Part shown: positions 11,280-25,117 of the stretch, one piece after another
Layout: every line of letters begins with the position of its first letter
How positions within the stretch are numbered: the first letter of the stretch is position 1
Made by a program: the position numbers and the translations under genes
DNA from: Notolepis coatsorum
Taxonomy: Eukaryota > Chordata > Actinopteri > Aulopiformes > Paralepididae
DNA length: 64,000 nt
Direction: 5' to 3'
Assembly: GCA_963971535.1 (NCBI GenBank)
Contig: OZ020589.1
Coordinates: forward strand, 86,193,796-86,257,795
Notes under the pieces: generated by a model
What the model was told of the DNA's origin: nothing
Databases searched by the model: none
Seen by the model: the letters and a program-made list of their open reading frames with translations, nothing else

Positions 11280-12130
11280 TCTCCTGTTTTCTCTCTCTCT
11301 CCATCCTTTGCCCTGTTTTTCTTTCCTGTATGTGAGTTTTGCATCTTTTTACATATTGAAACTTTCCACGTTATCTCTTGCAGCCCCCCCAACCGTTCTC
11401 CATCAACGTTGTCTCTCTTTGTTTCACTCTTTTTTCCCTCTCTCTCCTCTCTCTTCTTTCCCACGCTCTACTTCCCCCATTCCATCAATCCTCCTCCTTT
11501 CTCAAATTCTTTTAAAATAAATAAAGAACATCTGCTACCTTCTGTCTCGATCACAGCTGTCTCTCTTCTCCCCATCTCTTTTTTCTCTCCATCTCTCTTT
11601 TCACTGTCTCTCTTTTCCCCATCTCTCTTTTCTCTGTCTCTCTTTTTCCCATCTCTCTTTTCTCTGTCTTTCTTTTCCCCATCTCTCTTTTTGTTGTCTC
11701 TCTTTTCCCCGTCGCTCTGCTTCTGTGGCCAATGTTTTATCGTACGCCGACGATCGGTCTCCGTTGCTCCCTGTTAAAATCGCATTCTCCTCCAATCCTC
11801 AAGACTTCTTTTCTCATGCTCTCTTTCTTATTCTCTCTCTGTCCTTGTGTCTGTCCTATTTTTTATTGTCTTTTTTCCGTTTATCATCTGCTTGCTCCAC
11901 CATCCGACTCTCTCTCTCTTGTTATTCACCACTTACACCCTCTCTCTCTCCTCCTCACCTCCTTCACACCTCTCAACCCTATCTTTTCACCCACATGACC
12001 CTTTGAACTTTTTCCTCTCACCTTTCATGATCTCCTTGTGTGTCTCTCTAACATCAATGTCTCCTCCCGTCTATATCTCCCTGTCCACCTACAGTCCTTC
12101 TCCTCCTCTTCATCCTCCTCTGCTTCACCT
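11280..12130. repeat. Pyrimidine-rich low-complexity region with CTCTCTTTTCCCCAT tandem units
   Basis: Long CT-rich stretch. From about 11560 to 11720 it forms a tandem array of units built on CTCTCTTTTCCCCAT and CTCTCTTTTCTCTGT. Open frames across it are compositional artefacts. Confidence 0.85.
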
Positions 12131-12566
12131 CCTGTGGTCCTCCCGAAGCTAAGAAGAAATATCAGGAATCCCCTCCGGAAAACAAGGCTTGTAAAAAATA
12201 AAGAGAAAAAGCCACTTCTTCCAAAAAAAACTGAGAAAAACAAAAAAATTATAATAAAAAACACTCAAGCTAATGGAGCAAGAACAGATGGGAAATGTCG
12301 ACATTGTTGTCTTTGGTTGTTTTCTATATTATATCTTTTATTAGTCTCAAGATGGGAGAGTTAGTGTGAACACCTGAAAAATGGGCCAGGTTCGGATAGC
12401 TCATAATTTTACCCCGTTTCTGGGATGCCGGGAATTAATGTGGGATGTAGTGTCCATTATTTTCTAACCAAGTGATACACAGGTGCCTTTGCTACTGTTG
12501 GTAAAAGCACATCCCACGCTGAACGCTCACGCCATGCTCGGTGGACCATCTGGAGATCTCACTGGA

Positions 12567-13390
<824 letters not shown>

Positions 13391-13617
13391 GAGCTGCTGA
13401 GTGTGTGTGGGCGCTGTCCAGTGCTGAAGGTCTGACTCTGAGCTGCTGATTGTGTGTGGGCGCTGTCCGGAGCTGAAGGTCTGACTCTGAGCTGCTGAGT
13501 GTGTGTGGGCGCTGTCCAGTGCTGAAGGTCTGACTCTGAGCTGCTGATTGTGTGTGGGCGCTGTCCAGTGCTGAAGATCTGACTCTGAGCTGCTGAGTGT
13601 GTGTGGGTGCTGTCTGG
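13391..13617. repeat. 49-bp minisatellite, ~4.6 copies
   Basis: Unit starts GCTGCTGAGTGTGTGTGGGC, continues GCTGTCCAGTGCTGAAGG and ends TCTGACTCTGA. Copies differ at a few positions (GAGTG/GATTG, CCAGTG/CCGGAG). Confidence 0.93.
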
Positions 13618-14210
13618 TGAGAGGCAACTGAAAACAAAGTCTAATTTCTCTCTAACGTTACATCCACTATATTAATAAAATAAATAATATGATTTGTAAT
13701 TCCATAGCATTTTAACTATAACTATTAGATTTATTTATTATTTGATAGTATTTCTCATCCTTGCTGAGCAAGAGTTTTGTGTGAAAGCAATTAAAGGCCT
13801 GTCCGGTTGAGTTCAGTGATTGAAGCAAATACAATCCCAGGCTATTAATTGAAGTTTTACAGTATCTTACCTGCATTGAATTGGTTTTACTCCCTTTAAC
13901 AATTAGCAGAGTGCCCATGCACACACAACAAAGGTTATACACAGACTCCCAGTCAAAAAAATATACATTTCCCTCTGATCAGCAGGTAGTGATTGATTGA
14001 TTGCATTTATTTGGAAAAAAAATGTAAGCAAGCTTCTATACATATTCTTTAGAAAGGTCATCAAGGATAAACACAATAACGATACAAGCATATTTCCATT
14101 GTGGTGGGGGTGGGGGGTGAGAAGCATATTACAATACAGCTCCTATAACATCAACAACAATGGAAACAACAACACGTAAAAAACAAGCTAATCTAAAAAT
14201 AGGCTCAGGA
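13618..14210. other. Unassigned spacer with a short LINE-like tail
   Basis: Near 13990-14015 the minus strand reads AATAAATGCAATCAATCAAT, which looks like a short retroposon tail. Nothing else identified. Confidence 0.35.
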
Positions 14211-14214
14211 TTAA

Positions 14215-15321
14215 CCTCCCTGTTCCACTCGACAGGGTCGGTACCGACCCCTTTTGACCTTATTAAATTATTATTATATTTTTATGAAGATGGAAAAGAA
14301 AATTGTGATTTTAAAATCAACCGTTTTCAAGTATTATTATCACTAATATGTCACAAATACATGTAGAATGTAAAACGTTAGGTTGGCAATAGTTTAGCAA
14401 TAGGTTAAAAGTGAGTTTATATCATTTTAAGTTTTTTATGTGAAATCGTTTTTTTGACCCGGAACCGGATATGGAAATGTTGACCCATCGGAATTGGAAT
14501 CTTTTTGCGGCCATTTTGAAGAGGACCTCGCTAGCTATCTGCCAGCGTTGGTCCGCTATGGTGGTTCAAAGTTCAGCGTTCTGAATGAATCATATCAATA
14601 ATTGTTATGATTCGCGATAATAAGCTACAAAAGGTAACGTTTTTGACAAATATTGAAACGCAGTCAGTTTCTCCACACTATTGTTAACATGTAAGAAGAA
14701 TTAGATCTGAAATTAGTTTCAATATGGTTACACTGTGGGGGAAATAAAATATTACAGTCGATTACAGTAAATATCAGTATCTGTTATTATGCAAGCCTGG
14801 TGATACTATATCCAAATTGAACTCGGCCATTTGAAAGATACTATATGTATATATATATAAATGTGCGAATTGGCTATAATAAGGTAATGTATAAGCATAT
14901 ATTCTATATTCTATAATAATATTTCAAATTGCATTGGTCCGGATGGGAGAATTCAGTACTGTATATACAGAACCTTCAATTTGATCATCTTCCCTTTATT
15001 AATTTCCTTAGATATTTTGTACACATGATCTCAAGAGGGTACTGAATGAGCTCAGTGGCAGTTTTTTAAGTTTGGTCATTATTATCATGGTTTTATTCAC
15101 TGTCAAAGATGAAAAGAAAAATCATAATTCATATTTTCCTTTGTTTCATCACAATTTAAGCAAGCCTAGTAATAGACACAATATTTCTGACACTGAGAAT
15201 ACATTCATCCATAGATGTTCCTAGATACCAAGAATATGCAAATAGCCCTTGTAGAAGTGGAGCAATATTCCATTTACCTAGGTATACATTTTATGCAGAT
15301 TTTCACCTGGGGTGGAACAGG
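14215..15321. mobile_element. piggyBac-type element, second copy (inverted)
   Basis: TTAA at 14211-14214 and 15322-15325. Termini are CCTCCCTGTTCCAC and the inverse of CCTGTTCCACCCC. In reverse orientation it matches the element at 7786-8914, including GGTATCTAGG and ACATCTATGGATG, and its length (1107 bp) is close to that copy's (1129 bp). No transposase is readable. Confidence 0.7.
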
Positions 15322-15516
15322 TTAAGCCATATTTTCAGAAGATTGGCCTAAAAGTACATACCCAAGTAAATGGAAGATTGCTCCACTTCTACAAGCTCCA
15401 TTTGTAGGGTCTTGGTATCTAGGGACATCTATGGATGTATTATTATATAGAAATATTGTGTCTGTTACTATGCTTTTTACTAAGTGAATTGTAATGAACC
15501 AAAGGAGAATATGAAT

Positions 15517-15651
<135 letters not shown>

Positions 15652-15703
15652 TTCATCTTTGATGGTGAAATAGCACCATGCTAACATTGACCAAACATGT
15701 ACA

Positions 15704-16135
15704 GATCAAGCATCTACTGCTCCTCTACCACTACTCCACCACTCCACTGCCTTTTGTGACTCCTATTGTTCTGGACCGGACTAGATTTCACAGCTCCACT
15801 GCCTCCCACAGGCTGGGGAGATTTTCATCTTAAATTTTTATTCGTCCCAAATGTCCTAGCCCCATCCGATTTCTTAGCTTTTTTCACTGTTTATTTATCA
15901 TGCATTGCAACACTAATATATGGTCAGTACCCCAAGTCAGACTGCCCATATAAAAATGATCTTGGGGGTCTGAGGGCAGTAGCCCCCGACCCCCTCCCTG
16001 GGGAAGCACTTAAGTTAAGTACCCTTAATTTTTTACGTTTAGACCCAGCCACCAGCCCCCGAAAATTAACACCTGAGTGCTAGTTCTAAAGTGACAGAGG
16101 AGTGGCAGAAGGGACCTGAATCTGAAGGGCTTTAT
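15704..16135 (+). repeat. Unclassified interspersed repeat, copy 1
   Basis: About 430 bp homologous to the inverted copy at 18800-19265. Shared blocks include TGACTCCTATTGTTCTGGA, CACTGTTTATTTATCATGCA, GGGGTCTGAGGGCAGTAGCC and ATTAACACCT. An open frame at 15766-16083 (105 codons) shares the phrase FLAFFTVYLSCIATLIYG with the other copy. No match to a known family is recognised. Confidence 0.65.
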
Positions 16136-16304
16136 CTGTAGCTCATTCAGCACCTTCTTTAGATCAAGTGTACTACGAATCTAAGCAAATTAATAAAGGG
16201 CAGATGATTTACAGGGGCTTTTGTAGATACAGTACTGAATTTTGCCATTCAGACACATGCAATTTGAAATATGAATATAGAATATAGAATATCAGGCCTA
16301 TAAA

Positions 16305-17384
16305 TAGAGATGTTCCGATACCATTTTTTCCTTTCCGATCCGATTCCGATACCTAAGCTTTGGGTATCGGCCGATACCGATACTTATCCGATACCAGTGC
16401 ATACAAAAAAAAAAAAAAAAAAAAAAAAAATATTATATAAATGATAAAAAAAAATTAAAAATGTAATACAGCTACTGTTTTATATATACTGTTTTTTAGT
16501 AATAACTATAAAGTAATGGTATTTATTCAACAACAGGTGATTGTATAGATTAGTATTAGTATTGAAAACTATCTCAATGAGTTCACCCACGGAAAGGTTG
16601 TTGGCACATTAGTTCCACACGGACATTATTCGTTGCTGCACTTGCTTCCACAAGAAGGCTCCGTTTAGTACCAGAGGCTCTGTTGTTGTGATTTTTGCAA
16701 AATAAATATTCAACATTCTCTTTTGAGACTCCGCCTCAGACTCTTATCATTTGGCACTAAAAGCTAAACATTGTCACCGATATGGCTGTCCGCAACATGT
16801 CATTAATTGTGTATGCGACGTGCAATTGTGCAATGACGACGTTAACGTGAGCTAGGTTAGCTAGCATGAGCTACCGGTATATGGAAAGACTGTAACGTTA
16901 CTGGTGACATTGTGATTTAACTTGGAATACTCCTTTGCCAACTTGCTGTACTTTGCTTGCAGGTCTGCAGCCATTATAGCTGGATTATGAATAGCCCCAA
17001 CTTTAGCCAAGGTAACGTTAAAGCTAGCTTTCGGTTAGCTGTTCAATGCTAATAACACCAGCCACCAAGCGAACTCATCAGAGCTCCCCGTCAACAGCGC
17101 TCTGTCGGGACGATGGTATTTTAAGAAAGTATCTGCTCTGCTGTTAAAATGACAAATGGCAATTGACACTTTAATCCACGGTCGATTAAGCACACGTTTG
17201 TTTTATAATGCTCACTCGGCAAGTAGGGTATATCTGCAGAGCCCAACGTCTGCAGTGTTGTTGATAAATTACGTCATATGGTATCGGAGCGCAACATTAG
17301 AGGGTACTCGCCGATACCGATACCAGCATTTTAGGCAGTATCAGCGGCATTTCCGATACTGGTATCGGTATCGGAACAACTCTA
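16305..17384. mobile_element. hAT-type MITE (1080 bp)
   Basis: Inverted ends TAGAGATGTTCCGATACC and GGTATCGGAACAACTCTA. Exact 8-bp direct repeat CCTATAAA at 16297-16304 and 17385-17392. Removing it rejoins piggyBac copy 3 as CCTATAAATGACCTAAT, matching the uninterrupted copy at 8187. Contains a short poly-A run and no transposase. Confidence 0.88.
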
Positions 17385-17700
17385 CCTATAAATGACCTAA
17401 TTATGGCCAAGTCATACATCTCTGGTTCGGGCCAAATCTCCTCTTTCCAATGGCAGAGTTAAATCTGGATTTAGTACCACCAAGCGCCCGTAACAGGGCA
17501 GCAAAGACTGTGAATGAAATCTACTATAAGTACAGTTACCTTTTTATAATGTACATAGCTCCGTAATTTTTCACCAGATTGTGACACGTTTTTTTTTCAC
17601 AGAAAGTTAAAGAAACAATATACGTTATATTTTATGGCAATAACGTTCAGGTTTTTTTCGACCCGTGAGATATAATCACGAAAATAATGTCCATTATCGG

Positions 17701-18475
17701 GATTGTGAAAAAGAATAAACATTGATTGGGACATCCCTAAACTCGACCATACAATTAGTTTCATTCATTATTGAATTATTTCTTATTTCTGTTTGCCAAA
17801 TAATTATTGAGTATGAAGCGTTACCACTGTAAATCCACCATATACTATTTGTGACCTGGATGAACGTCCTGATTATGAGAATCCTGAATAGGATACTGGG
17901 ATATACTGATGTTATCCAGCAAGCTTGTATACATCCTACTGTTGGTTTCCACAGTCGGTGTGAGCTCAGCTGGCTACTATGGTGTATTTATGGATATGAA
18001 GATATGTACAAACAGCTTATCCCAAATAACTGGGATATGACTGATTTCTCCATCACGCTGTGTGACAGTGCACTCAATAATATCAAGCGTAGCGAGGTGT
18101 TTGTAGATCATGTTTGCTGTTGGATTTACAGTCTGCATTCGCTCATGTTTCATGGTAATATTCCACATATTCTGATTATTTATGGACAGAGGAGCAAGCA
18201 GATCGTGTTTCCTGCTGGCATGGGGAACTAACCAACCTTCATGAACACAGACACACACACGCACACAGACACAAGTTGTTAAAATGGCTACCGACTCCAA
18301 GTCAGATTTAAAAGTGCTATAGATAACATTCAGCCACTAGATGTCGCACTAGAGCACCAGCATGTCATTTATCCAATCAGGTGCGTTCCACACGGGGAAA
18401 TCGGAAGTAGGGAGGTTCAATTAATTAATCAATAGTTATTTTGGGGGGAAAGCAAGACTTTTATTCCACACTTTT
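17701..18475. other. Unassigned region
   Basis: Includes an open frame of 126 codons at 17851-18231 with no recognisable domain, near-tandem TGGGATAT motifs and a short (CA) run. It may be decayed transposon sequence. Confidence 0.35.
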
Positions 18476-18476
18476 C

Positions 18477-18610
<134 letters not shown>

Positions 18611-18799
18611 CTACTCTACATACAAATGTTATAGACCTACCTGCAGCTGTAGAACTCCTGGCCTCTCCAAATGTCTTTTTTGAACGACTCACTATTTATA
18701 TAATTTTTTTTATCAGCACAGAAACCAGCACAGAGCCAGTGGCAGGGTTTGTAATCTACAGTACCCTATTGACACATTAACTGCCACGCTTATATCCAT

Positions 18800-19265
18800 C
18801 AATGTACAGATGAATCTTTTCAGAATCGGGTCCCTTCTGCCACTACAATGTCACTTCGATGTCCGTTTAGAACTAGCACTAGGTGTTAATTTAGTGCAGT
18901 AAACAAAGCAAGGGTACTTAATTTAAGTGCTTAAGTTAATTTTCTGCAGTAAACAAAGTGAGGGTACTTAACTTAGGTGCTTCCCCAGGGAGGGGACCGG
19001 GGGCTACTGCCCTCAGACCCCCAAGATAATTTGTATATGGGCAGTCTGACTTGGGCTACTGTACCATATATTAGTGTTGCAATGCATGATAAATAAACAG
19101 TGAAAAAAGCTAAGAAATTGGATGGGGCTGGGACATTTGGGACGAATAAAAATGTAAGATGAAAATCTTTCCAGCCTGTGGCAGGCAGTGGAGGTGTGAA
19201 ATCCAGAACAATAGGAGTCACAAAGTGGAGTGGTGGAGTAATGGTAGAGTAGCAGTAAAAGCTGG
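18800..19265 (-). repeat. Unclassified interspersed repeat, copy 2 (inverted)
   Basis: Reverse-complement homologue of 15704-16135. It contains an internal ~55-bp direct duplication (GCAGTAAACAAAG, GGGTACTTAA at about 18896 and 18950). The minus-strand frame 18973-19221 keeps the same reading phase as copy 1. Confidence 0.65.
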
Positions 19266-20776
19266 ATTTCTAAGGGCTTCTACTGTATGATCACTGCCAC
19301 CAGTCTAAGCCTATGGAGATGTTTACCTTCTTTGCAGGGCTATAACTTTTTAAATTGTATTGCTAAATTGACATTACTATGGCCCATTCAACATCGATTA
19401 TCTATCGTTGAGGATGTAGGAACGTTTTACTTTTTCATTCATAGATTCATACGAAAATACCGCCTAGAATATAAATATGTTTTAATAGTTTTCTGCAGTA
19501 ATTCCTAGAACGCTAGTTATAGGCATAAACGCATATATAGATTATCAACTGCCGTTTGTTGGCAATACACACTATATAAAAAATGTCAACTGTACATGAT
19601 CCTAATTAAACGTTATGACTGATCATGCGCGGATGAACGGGGGGGGGGGGGTCGTTTATAATTCCGTGATCATCAGTAAATGCTTTATGTAGTATGGGTG
19701 ATATATTGATCAGAGCAGTTTGCATGCATAATAATAAACACTCACGCTGCAAATGACGTCAGCGTCCTCTTACTGTTCGCCGATGAGACTGGAGGAAAAA
19801 GATCCCACTTATTTGACGGTGATCTCCTAGATCCATTTCCGGTTTGTATAATCATAATAAACGCCCAAATCATATCGATTATTGCGTTATGGCAGCGATC
19901 GCTACACACGGACGTGTGTCTACAGTCCCGCAACAATATGTGAGTGGCGGACGCATTTGCCAGATGCACGGAGATCTCCAGAGATCCATTTCCGGTTGCA
20001 ACTCGCCGATCATCCACCAGGCGGCAGTATTGAAGCGTTGCAGAGTTGTGCAGGCTCCCACTGTATCAGACCAGGCTCCGTGAGGGCATTCTGAATACCA
20101 TGGCGAAAAAATCAAATATTATCTCAATAACGTTGTACGCCGTGGAATGGCAGAATTAGCATGAACTTGAATCACGTTGTACAACGTTTTTGGCGCAGGA
20201 TGTGTTAAAGCCAGATGTTCATTCATATTTAATTAACATTTCCAGTTTCCTTACAAAAGGCACATTACAAGGTCTAGAAACGATAGCGAGTTAAAGAGTG
20301 AGTCCCTTGGTTCCCTTGTCGTTCCTTCCAAAGAGCCGTTCAAAATAACCTTTTCATGGAAAGGGCTTTCATATGTGGTCCTAAATCAGATACAGGTCTG
20401 ATCTTTTACAATGCGACCTCAGTCTGAACAGTTATGCAACTTTCATGTGACGTTTAGGTCACTCAAGATTGACATTTGTCACAATTTGTTCATAATGTGA
20501 ACAGCCAAACTAAATAAATCAGATCAGAACAATAAATCAGAATTGAGCATTAAGGCTAGCAGTGTGAACGTAGCCTAAAGTGCATTGTCAGCATGGGCGT
20601 TTGAATTGTCCACTTCCATTATTCATTAGGTTGCAGAGTGAGTCAGTGAAGCCTTTTATTGTACTTTTTATGTATAAAGTATAAATCCACTTCCTGAAAG
20701 TAACCATGCTATGCATACACTATAAAACCCAGAAGACCGTAGACATTTGGCCATTTTAAGTCAACCATCAGAAAGT
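19266..20776. other. Unassigned region
   Basis: A G-run at about 19640 and overlapping short ORFs around 19742-20115 on both strands without recognisable domains. No gene supported. Confidence 0.4.
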
Positions 20777-21113
20777 TAAAGGAACACAACATTATGGGAA
20801 TCATACTGTATACAGTATTCGCTCTAGAGAGAGAGAAGATAGATACCAGTTTCCTCTCGTTCAGTTGAAAGCTATCTGGCTGCACGTTAGCCTAGCTTAG
20901 CACAATGAATGGAAGCCGACAGTACCGGTTAACACTCTCTCCCGAGCTAGGCTAACCAGTACTGTTTGCTTCCATTCATTGTGCTATGCTAGACTAGCTT
21001 GCAGCCGGTTAGCTTTCTACTGAGCGCACAGAGATGAAACTGGTATCTATCTTCGTGTCTCTCTCTGGGGAGGACGGTAAGCTAATTTCCCAAAATGTTG
21101 CCGTGTTCCTTTA
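20777..21113. mobile_element. Palindromic MITE flanked by TA (Tc1/mariner-like)
   Basis: Ends TAAAGGAACAC and GTGTTCCTTTA. The element is a long imperfect palindrome: GATAGATACCAGTTTCCTCTC against GAAACTGGTATCTATCTTC, and CACAATGAATGGAAGC against GCTTCCATTCATTGTG. If TA is the target duplication the termini are AAGGAACAC. The superfamily is inferred from the TA flanks only. Confidence 0.65.
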
Positions 21114-21476
21114 GGAATACTGAACCTCCGTACTGAAAGGTGAGTACTGTGGGGGGGTTTCAGACATGGCCCGTATGTACTACACACCTCATCCCATCTC
21201 CAGCTGGGGTGCTGCATTCTCTACAGCTCAGTTGCTATGGTTACAATGGGAATACGGCTGTTCATACATGTAAACAGGAGGGTTTATGAGCAGGATTACG
21301 AAGATGCATATAAACTGATTATCCCCCCAAAACACTGTAACCAGGATATGAGCTATTGTCCATAATTATGTGCGTTTTCTGTAAACACACTCAATGATAT
21401 CTGCATTGGGGGGTGATATCAATGTAAGAGGGGTGTTCGTGAGGTGGATATGAAGAAACATATTATCCATAATAAT
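21114..21476. other. Unassigned spacer
   Basis: Left flank of the L1 insertion. A weak resemblance to 17850-18230 (ATGAAGATATG, GGGATATGA) suggests an old repeat. Confidence 0.3.
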
Positions 21477-21486
21477 AATCCAGAGA

Positions 21487-22515
21487 GGGAATATTTCCAC
21501 TCCCAAGCATCTGAAATGTTTTACCATCGGTATCTGTCCTGGGAGGGTTGTATTTTTTTTTTGCAGGGGTGTTAAGTGGAAGGAAAGCCGACTTCGGCCA
21601 ATTTATCTTAAATCCCGATAAATCACCAAAGTCCTCAATCAACTTGAGCAGATGAGGCAATGTGGTGTTGGGGTTTTCCATGAACAATATTACATCGTCC
21701 GCATATAAACACATTTTTTGTTGTGTGCCCTTGATTACGATAGGTTCTATGGATTGGGATTGTCTTATATATTGTGCTAAAGGCTCTAATGATAGATTGA
21801 ACAGTCCGGGACTAAGAGGACAACCCTGTCTGGCAGAGCGTGATACCGGAAATATTTCGGAGATGATTGTGCCTGTTGTAATCATGGCCGATGGGTCTTT
21901 GTATAATACTTTAATCATATCGATGAATCCTTTTCCTAACCCCATCCTTTCTAGCACTGCCCACAGATACGACCATTCCAGCCTGTCAAAGGACTTCATA
22001 GCATCCAGGGACAGCATCGCCTTAGGTATGGTGTCCTCCTTGTCGGCATCAAGTACGTGCAGTATACGTCTTATGTTCTCAGTGATCAGGCGGCCTCCTA
22101 TGAAGCCAGTTTGGTCCGGGTGAACTAAAGACGTCATATGCTTTTGTAATCTGATGGCTAATACCTTAGAGTACAGTTTGATATCTGTTCCGAGGAGGCT
22201 TAAAGGTCTATAACTACCGCACTCGTTGGGGTCTTTGTCTTTTTTAAGGAGGACTGTTATGAGTGCAATATTGTCATTTTTATGGAAGTTCCCCTCCTTG
22301 ACTGAGTATAAGATCATATTTAGTAATAAGGGGCCAATAATGTCCCAACAAGAAAGGTACATTTCTGATGGGAAACCGTCTCTTCCAGGAGCCTTACCAC
22401 TTTTCATTGCGGTTATGGCCTTCTTGAGTTCCTCTAGTGTGATCGGTGTTTCTAACTGTTTAGCGTCATCCTCTGAAAGTTTAGGGAGAATAATTTGATT
22501 AAGAAATGTGTCCAT
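21487..22515 (-). pseudogene. L1-type reverse transcriptase (inverted part)
   Basis: RT of the L1 element, copying its RNA at the nicked target. Visible blocks in order from the N-terminal side: ITLEELKKAITAMKSGKAPG, DGFPSEMY, SYRPLSLLGTDIKLYSKVLA, HPDQTGFIGGR, AMLSLDAMKSFDRLEW (the motif with the first catalytic Asp), SARQGCPLSPGLFNLSLEPL, CLYADDVILF with both catalytic Asp residues, then SGFKINWPKS. The YADD box is intact. A frameshift near 22510 separates it from the endonuclease frame, and the protein is cut at PSLD by the inversion breakpoint. Not functional as it stands. Confidence 0.9.
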
Positions 22516-23684
22516 TTTGTTTGATCGAAGGTCATTTCTGATTTATATAAGTCGGAGTAGAATACTTTGAATGTATCGTTTATTTTTACAGGATCTGTTA
22601 CAAGTACTTGTTGTGCTCTAATGGTAGTTATATCTGCAAATGTTGCATTAATTCTTAATCGCATGGCTAATAGGTGGCTGGGTTTGGAACCATGGGAGTA
22701 CTGCTGTTGTCTTGTGCTGCGTATTTGTATTTCCGATTGTTGTCTGTATATGGCATTGATCTCTATTTTTTGTACGTTAACTTGATTTTCTAGTCGAGTT
22801 GAGTTGTTGTATTTCAGAGAATTAAATAACGTTGAGTAAAGCGTTTCCAGCTCATCCAGTTTTGTGCTTTGATTCTTGCGCATTTTGGAGGAAAAGCTAT
22901 CCGTGAAGTCTTTGATCATTCCCTTTACCGACATCCATATTATTCTGGGGTCTTGCACCGAGTTTGCATTCTCCCGTTGGAATACTATAAGAGCTTCTTT
23001 GAGTTGTGTAATGAATTCCTTGTTATTAAGCAGCAACGAGTTAAATCGCCATCTTGGGGCTCGGGAGGATAGTATACCAAATGTACCTTTAAGGAGTAAA
23101 TAACAGTGATCTGATAGTGCGTTGGGTATCATTTCCACTTCATAATTATCAAATAGTCTCTGTGATGCAAAGACATAATCTATTCTGGATAGTGTATTAT
23201 GTCTCGCAGATCGACAAGAGTACTTTCGGGTCCTGGGATTAAGTAACCGCCATAAGTAATTTACACCTGTAATCTTTGACCAATCCTTTAATGCCTTCGA
23301 TGAATTCTTTTGTTCGCTGGAAAAGGCGAGGTAAGATTTGTCCATCCTTGGGTTCCAGATGGCATTAAAATCCGCTCCTATTATAAATGAGTAATCGGGA
23401 ATGTCTAACATTGCATTGGTTAGTGTAGTGAAGAAATCTTCTTCGTACAAATTTGGGGCGTATACCGCTATCAACGCTATTTTCCTGTTCTTATGTTCAA
23501 TCTTAGCTATAGTTATCCGACCTTCTACATCAGACCATACTCCCTTTAGTACAATATTCAACTTACGTTTAACGACTATTGCTACACCCCGAGTTCTCGT
23601 ACCAATAGAGGAGTGACTGATATTATGGTATATGTTGTCCGCTAATTTATCTATGTCTACCATAAGACAAACGGTGAAGCACAA
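22452..23684 (-). pseudogene. L1-type AP endonuclease domain and linker (inverted part)
   Basis: APE-like endonuclease that nicks target DNA for target-primed reverse transcription. Motifs include RGVAIVVKRKLN, ALIAVYAPN, SFIIGADFNAIWNPRMD, LSRIDYVFAS and MIPNALSDHCYLL, the last containing the SDH catalytic triad element. The first ~50 residues of the domain are missing because the copy is 5' truncated at the inversion junction; the apparent start codon at 23684 lies in sequence from the opposite-strand part. After the domain comes a long linker ending in FYSDLYKSE, typical of L1 just before the RT, where the frame breaks. Confidence 0.88.
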
Positions 23685-25117
23685 CTACACAAAAATCCAA
23701 AACAAAATCAAAGACGACCTTGATAGATGGGCAAAACTTAAAAACACAGTACAAGCACGGATATCAATAGTTAAGATGGATGTACTACCTAAAATCAACT
23801 TCTTCTGTTCAATGCTACCGTTACCCCCTCCAGAGGGTTACTGGAAAAGATTACACTCCTCCACATACAAATTTATTTGGAATAACAAACCACCACGTAT
23901 AAAAAGATCCACCGCACAGAGAAATAAAGCAGATGGTGGCATGGCATTTCCAGATTTTTTCCTATATTTTAAGGCGTACTCATTAAGTCCATTGACAACA
24001 TGGTTTGACTCCCAAGCATTAGCATCCTGGAGAAAAATAGAAGAAAACATAGTAGCCCCACATAGACTGAAGGACAAAGCATACACTAAACTACCAATCA
24101 AGCACTGTGAACGAAAATTTGGCCCCATAATTACTCATGCGATCCGGATATGGCGTGAATCACACAAAAAAATATCCTAACCCACAAAAATGGCACAATC
24201 ATACTCCCTTATTCAATAACAATGCTCTCTTAATTGGAAAACGACCTATAAGATTCCCTATATGGGAAGAGCAAGGCATACACTCATTAGGGGATGTTTT
24301 TAACAAACAGGGTTTTTGTAGTGATAAAGAAATACGCAAAAAATTTTATCTCACCAAGTCCACATGGCTTTTTCACAAACAGTTAGAGCTATGTTTGAAG
24401 TCTCACGGTGTTCCATTAGACAGACCAATTGAACACCACAGATACCACAAATTCTTCTACGCAAGAGAGACATCGAGAGGTTTTGTTTCAGAATTTTATC
24501 ATCAATTACTAACGTCCTCGTATGAAACCCTCCAACTTGACTCTGTCTGGAGGAGGGATATACCAGACCTGGAAAATGACTTTGATTGGCAAGGAGCCTG
24601 GGCAAATGTCCGACTTACATCAAGGAACCCGGATCATCAACAAATCAATCTTAACTATATTCACAGGACATACTTGACTCCTATAAGACTGTGCCGAATG
24701 GGGCTTAAACAAGATTCCAAATGCACCCAATGTACAAATGGGGACGAAGGGACATTTATGCACATGTATTGGGACTGCTCACCAGTTAAGGCATTCTGGA
24801 AAGATGTGACCCAACAAATATCAAAACTCGTATCTTGGAATATACCTGTACACCCCTCGGTATTACTATTGAATGATGTTTTTGAGTTTGCAGTGAATCC
24901 ACAGCTAAAGAGATTGGTTTTATCGGGTATCACAGTAGCCAAAAAGCTGATCGCATCACGCTGGTTTCAACCGGAAAAAATGTGCCGTAAAGTTTGGTTT
25001 CTTACATATCTCGATGTAATTTACCATGAAATATCTACAGCAAGAATTCTGGGTCTCAATGAATCCAAAATGTCAATGTGGTTAGAAGTGGTGGAGAGAA
25101 TAAAAGCTAGCTTATAA
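23672..25117 (+). pseudogene. L1 ORF2 C-terminal region (plus-strand part)
   Basis: Starts at TVKHNYTKIQNKIKDDLDRW and continues with IWNNKPPRIKRSTAQRNKAD, GGMAFPDFFLYFKAYSL, then after a frameshift near 24165 with WHNHTPLFNNN, LGDVF, and a Cys-rich stretch CTQCTNGDEGTFMHMYWDCS that is the typical C-terminal zinc-knuckle-like motif of L1-type ORF2. It ends at 25117. Together with the minus-strand pieces it accounts for nearly the whole ORF2 downstream of the truncated endonuclease. Confidence 0.88.

Noticed and set aside
11094-11777. 227-codon ORF rich in Phe/Ser/Leu
   Set aside because: Lies in a pyrimidine-rich low-complexity tract; composition explains the open frame.
17851-18231. 126-codon ORF
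   Set aside because: No domain or conserved motif; weak similarity to non-coding sequence at 21290-21460 suggests repeat origin.
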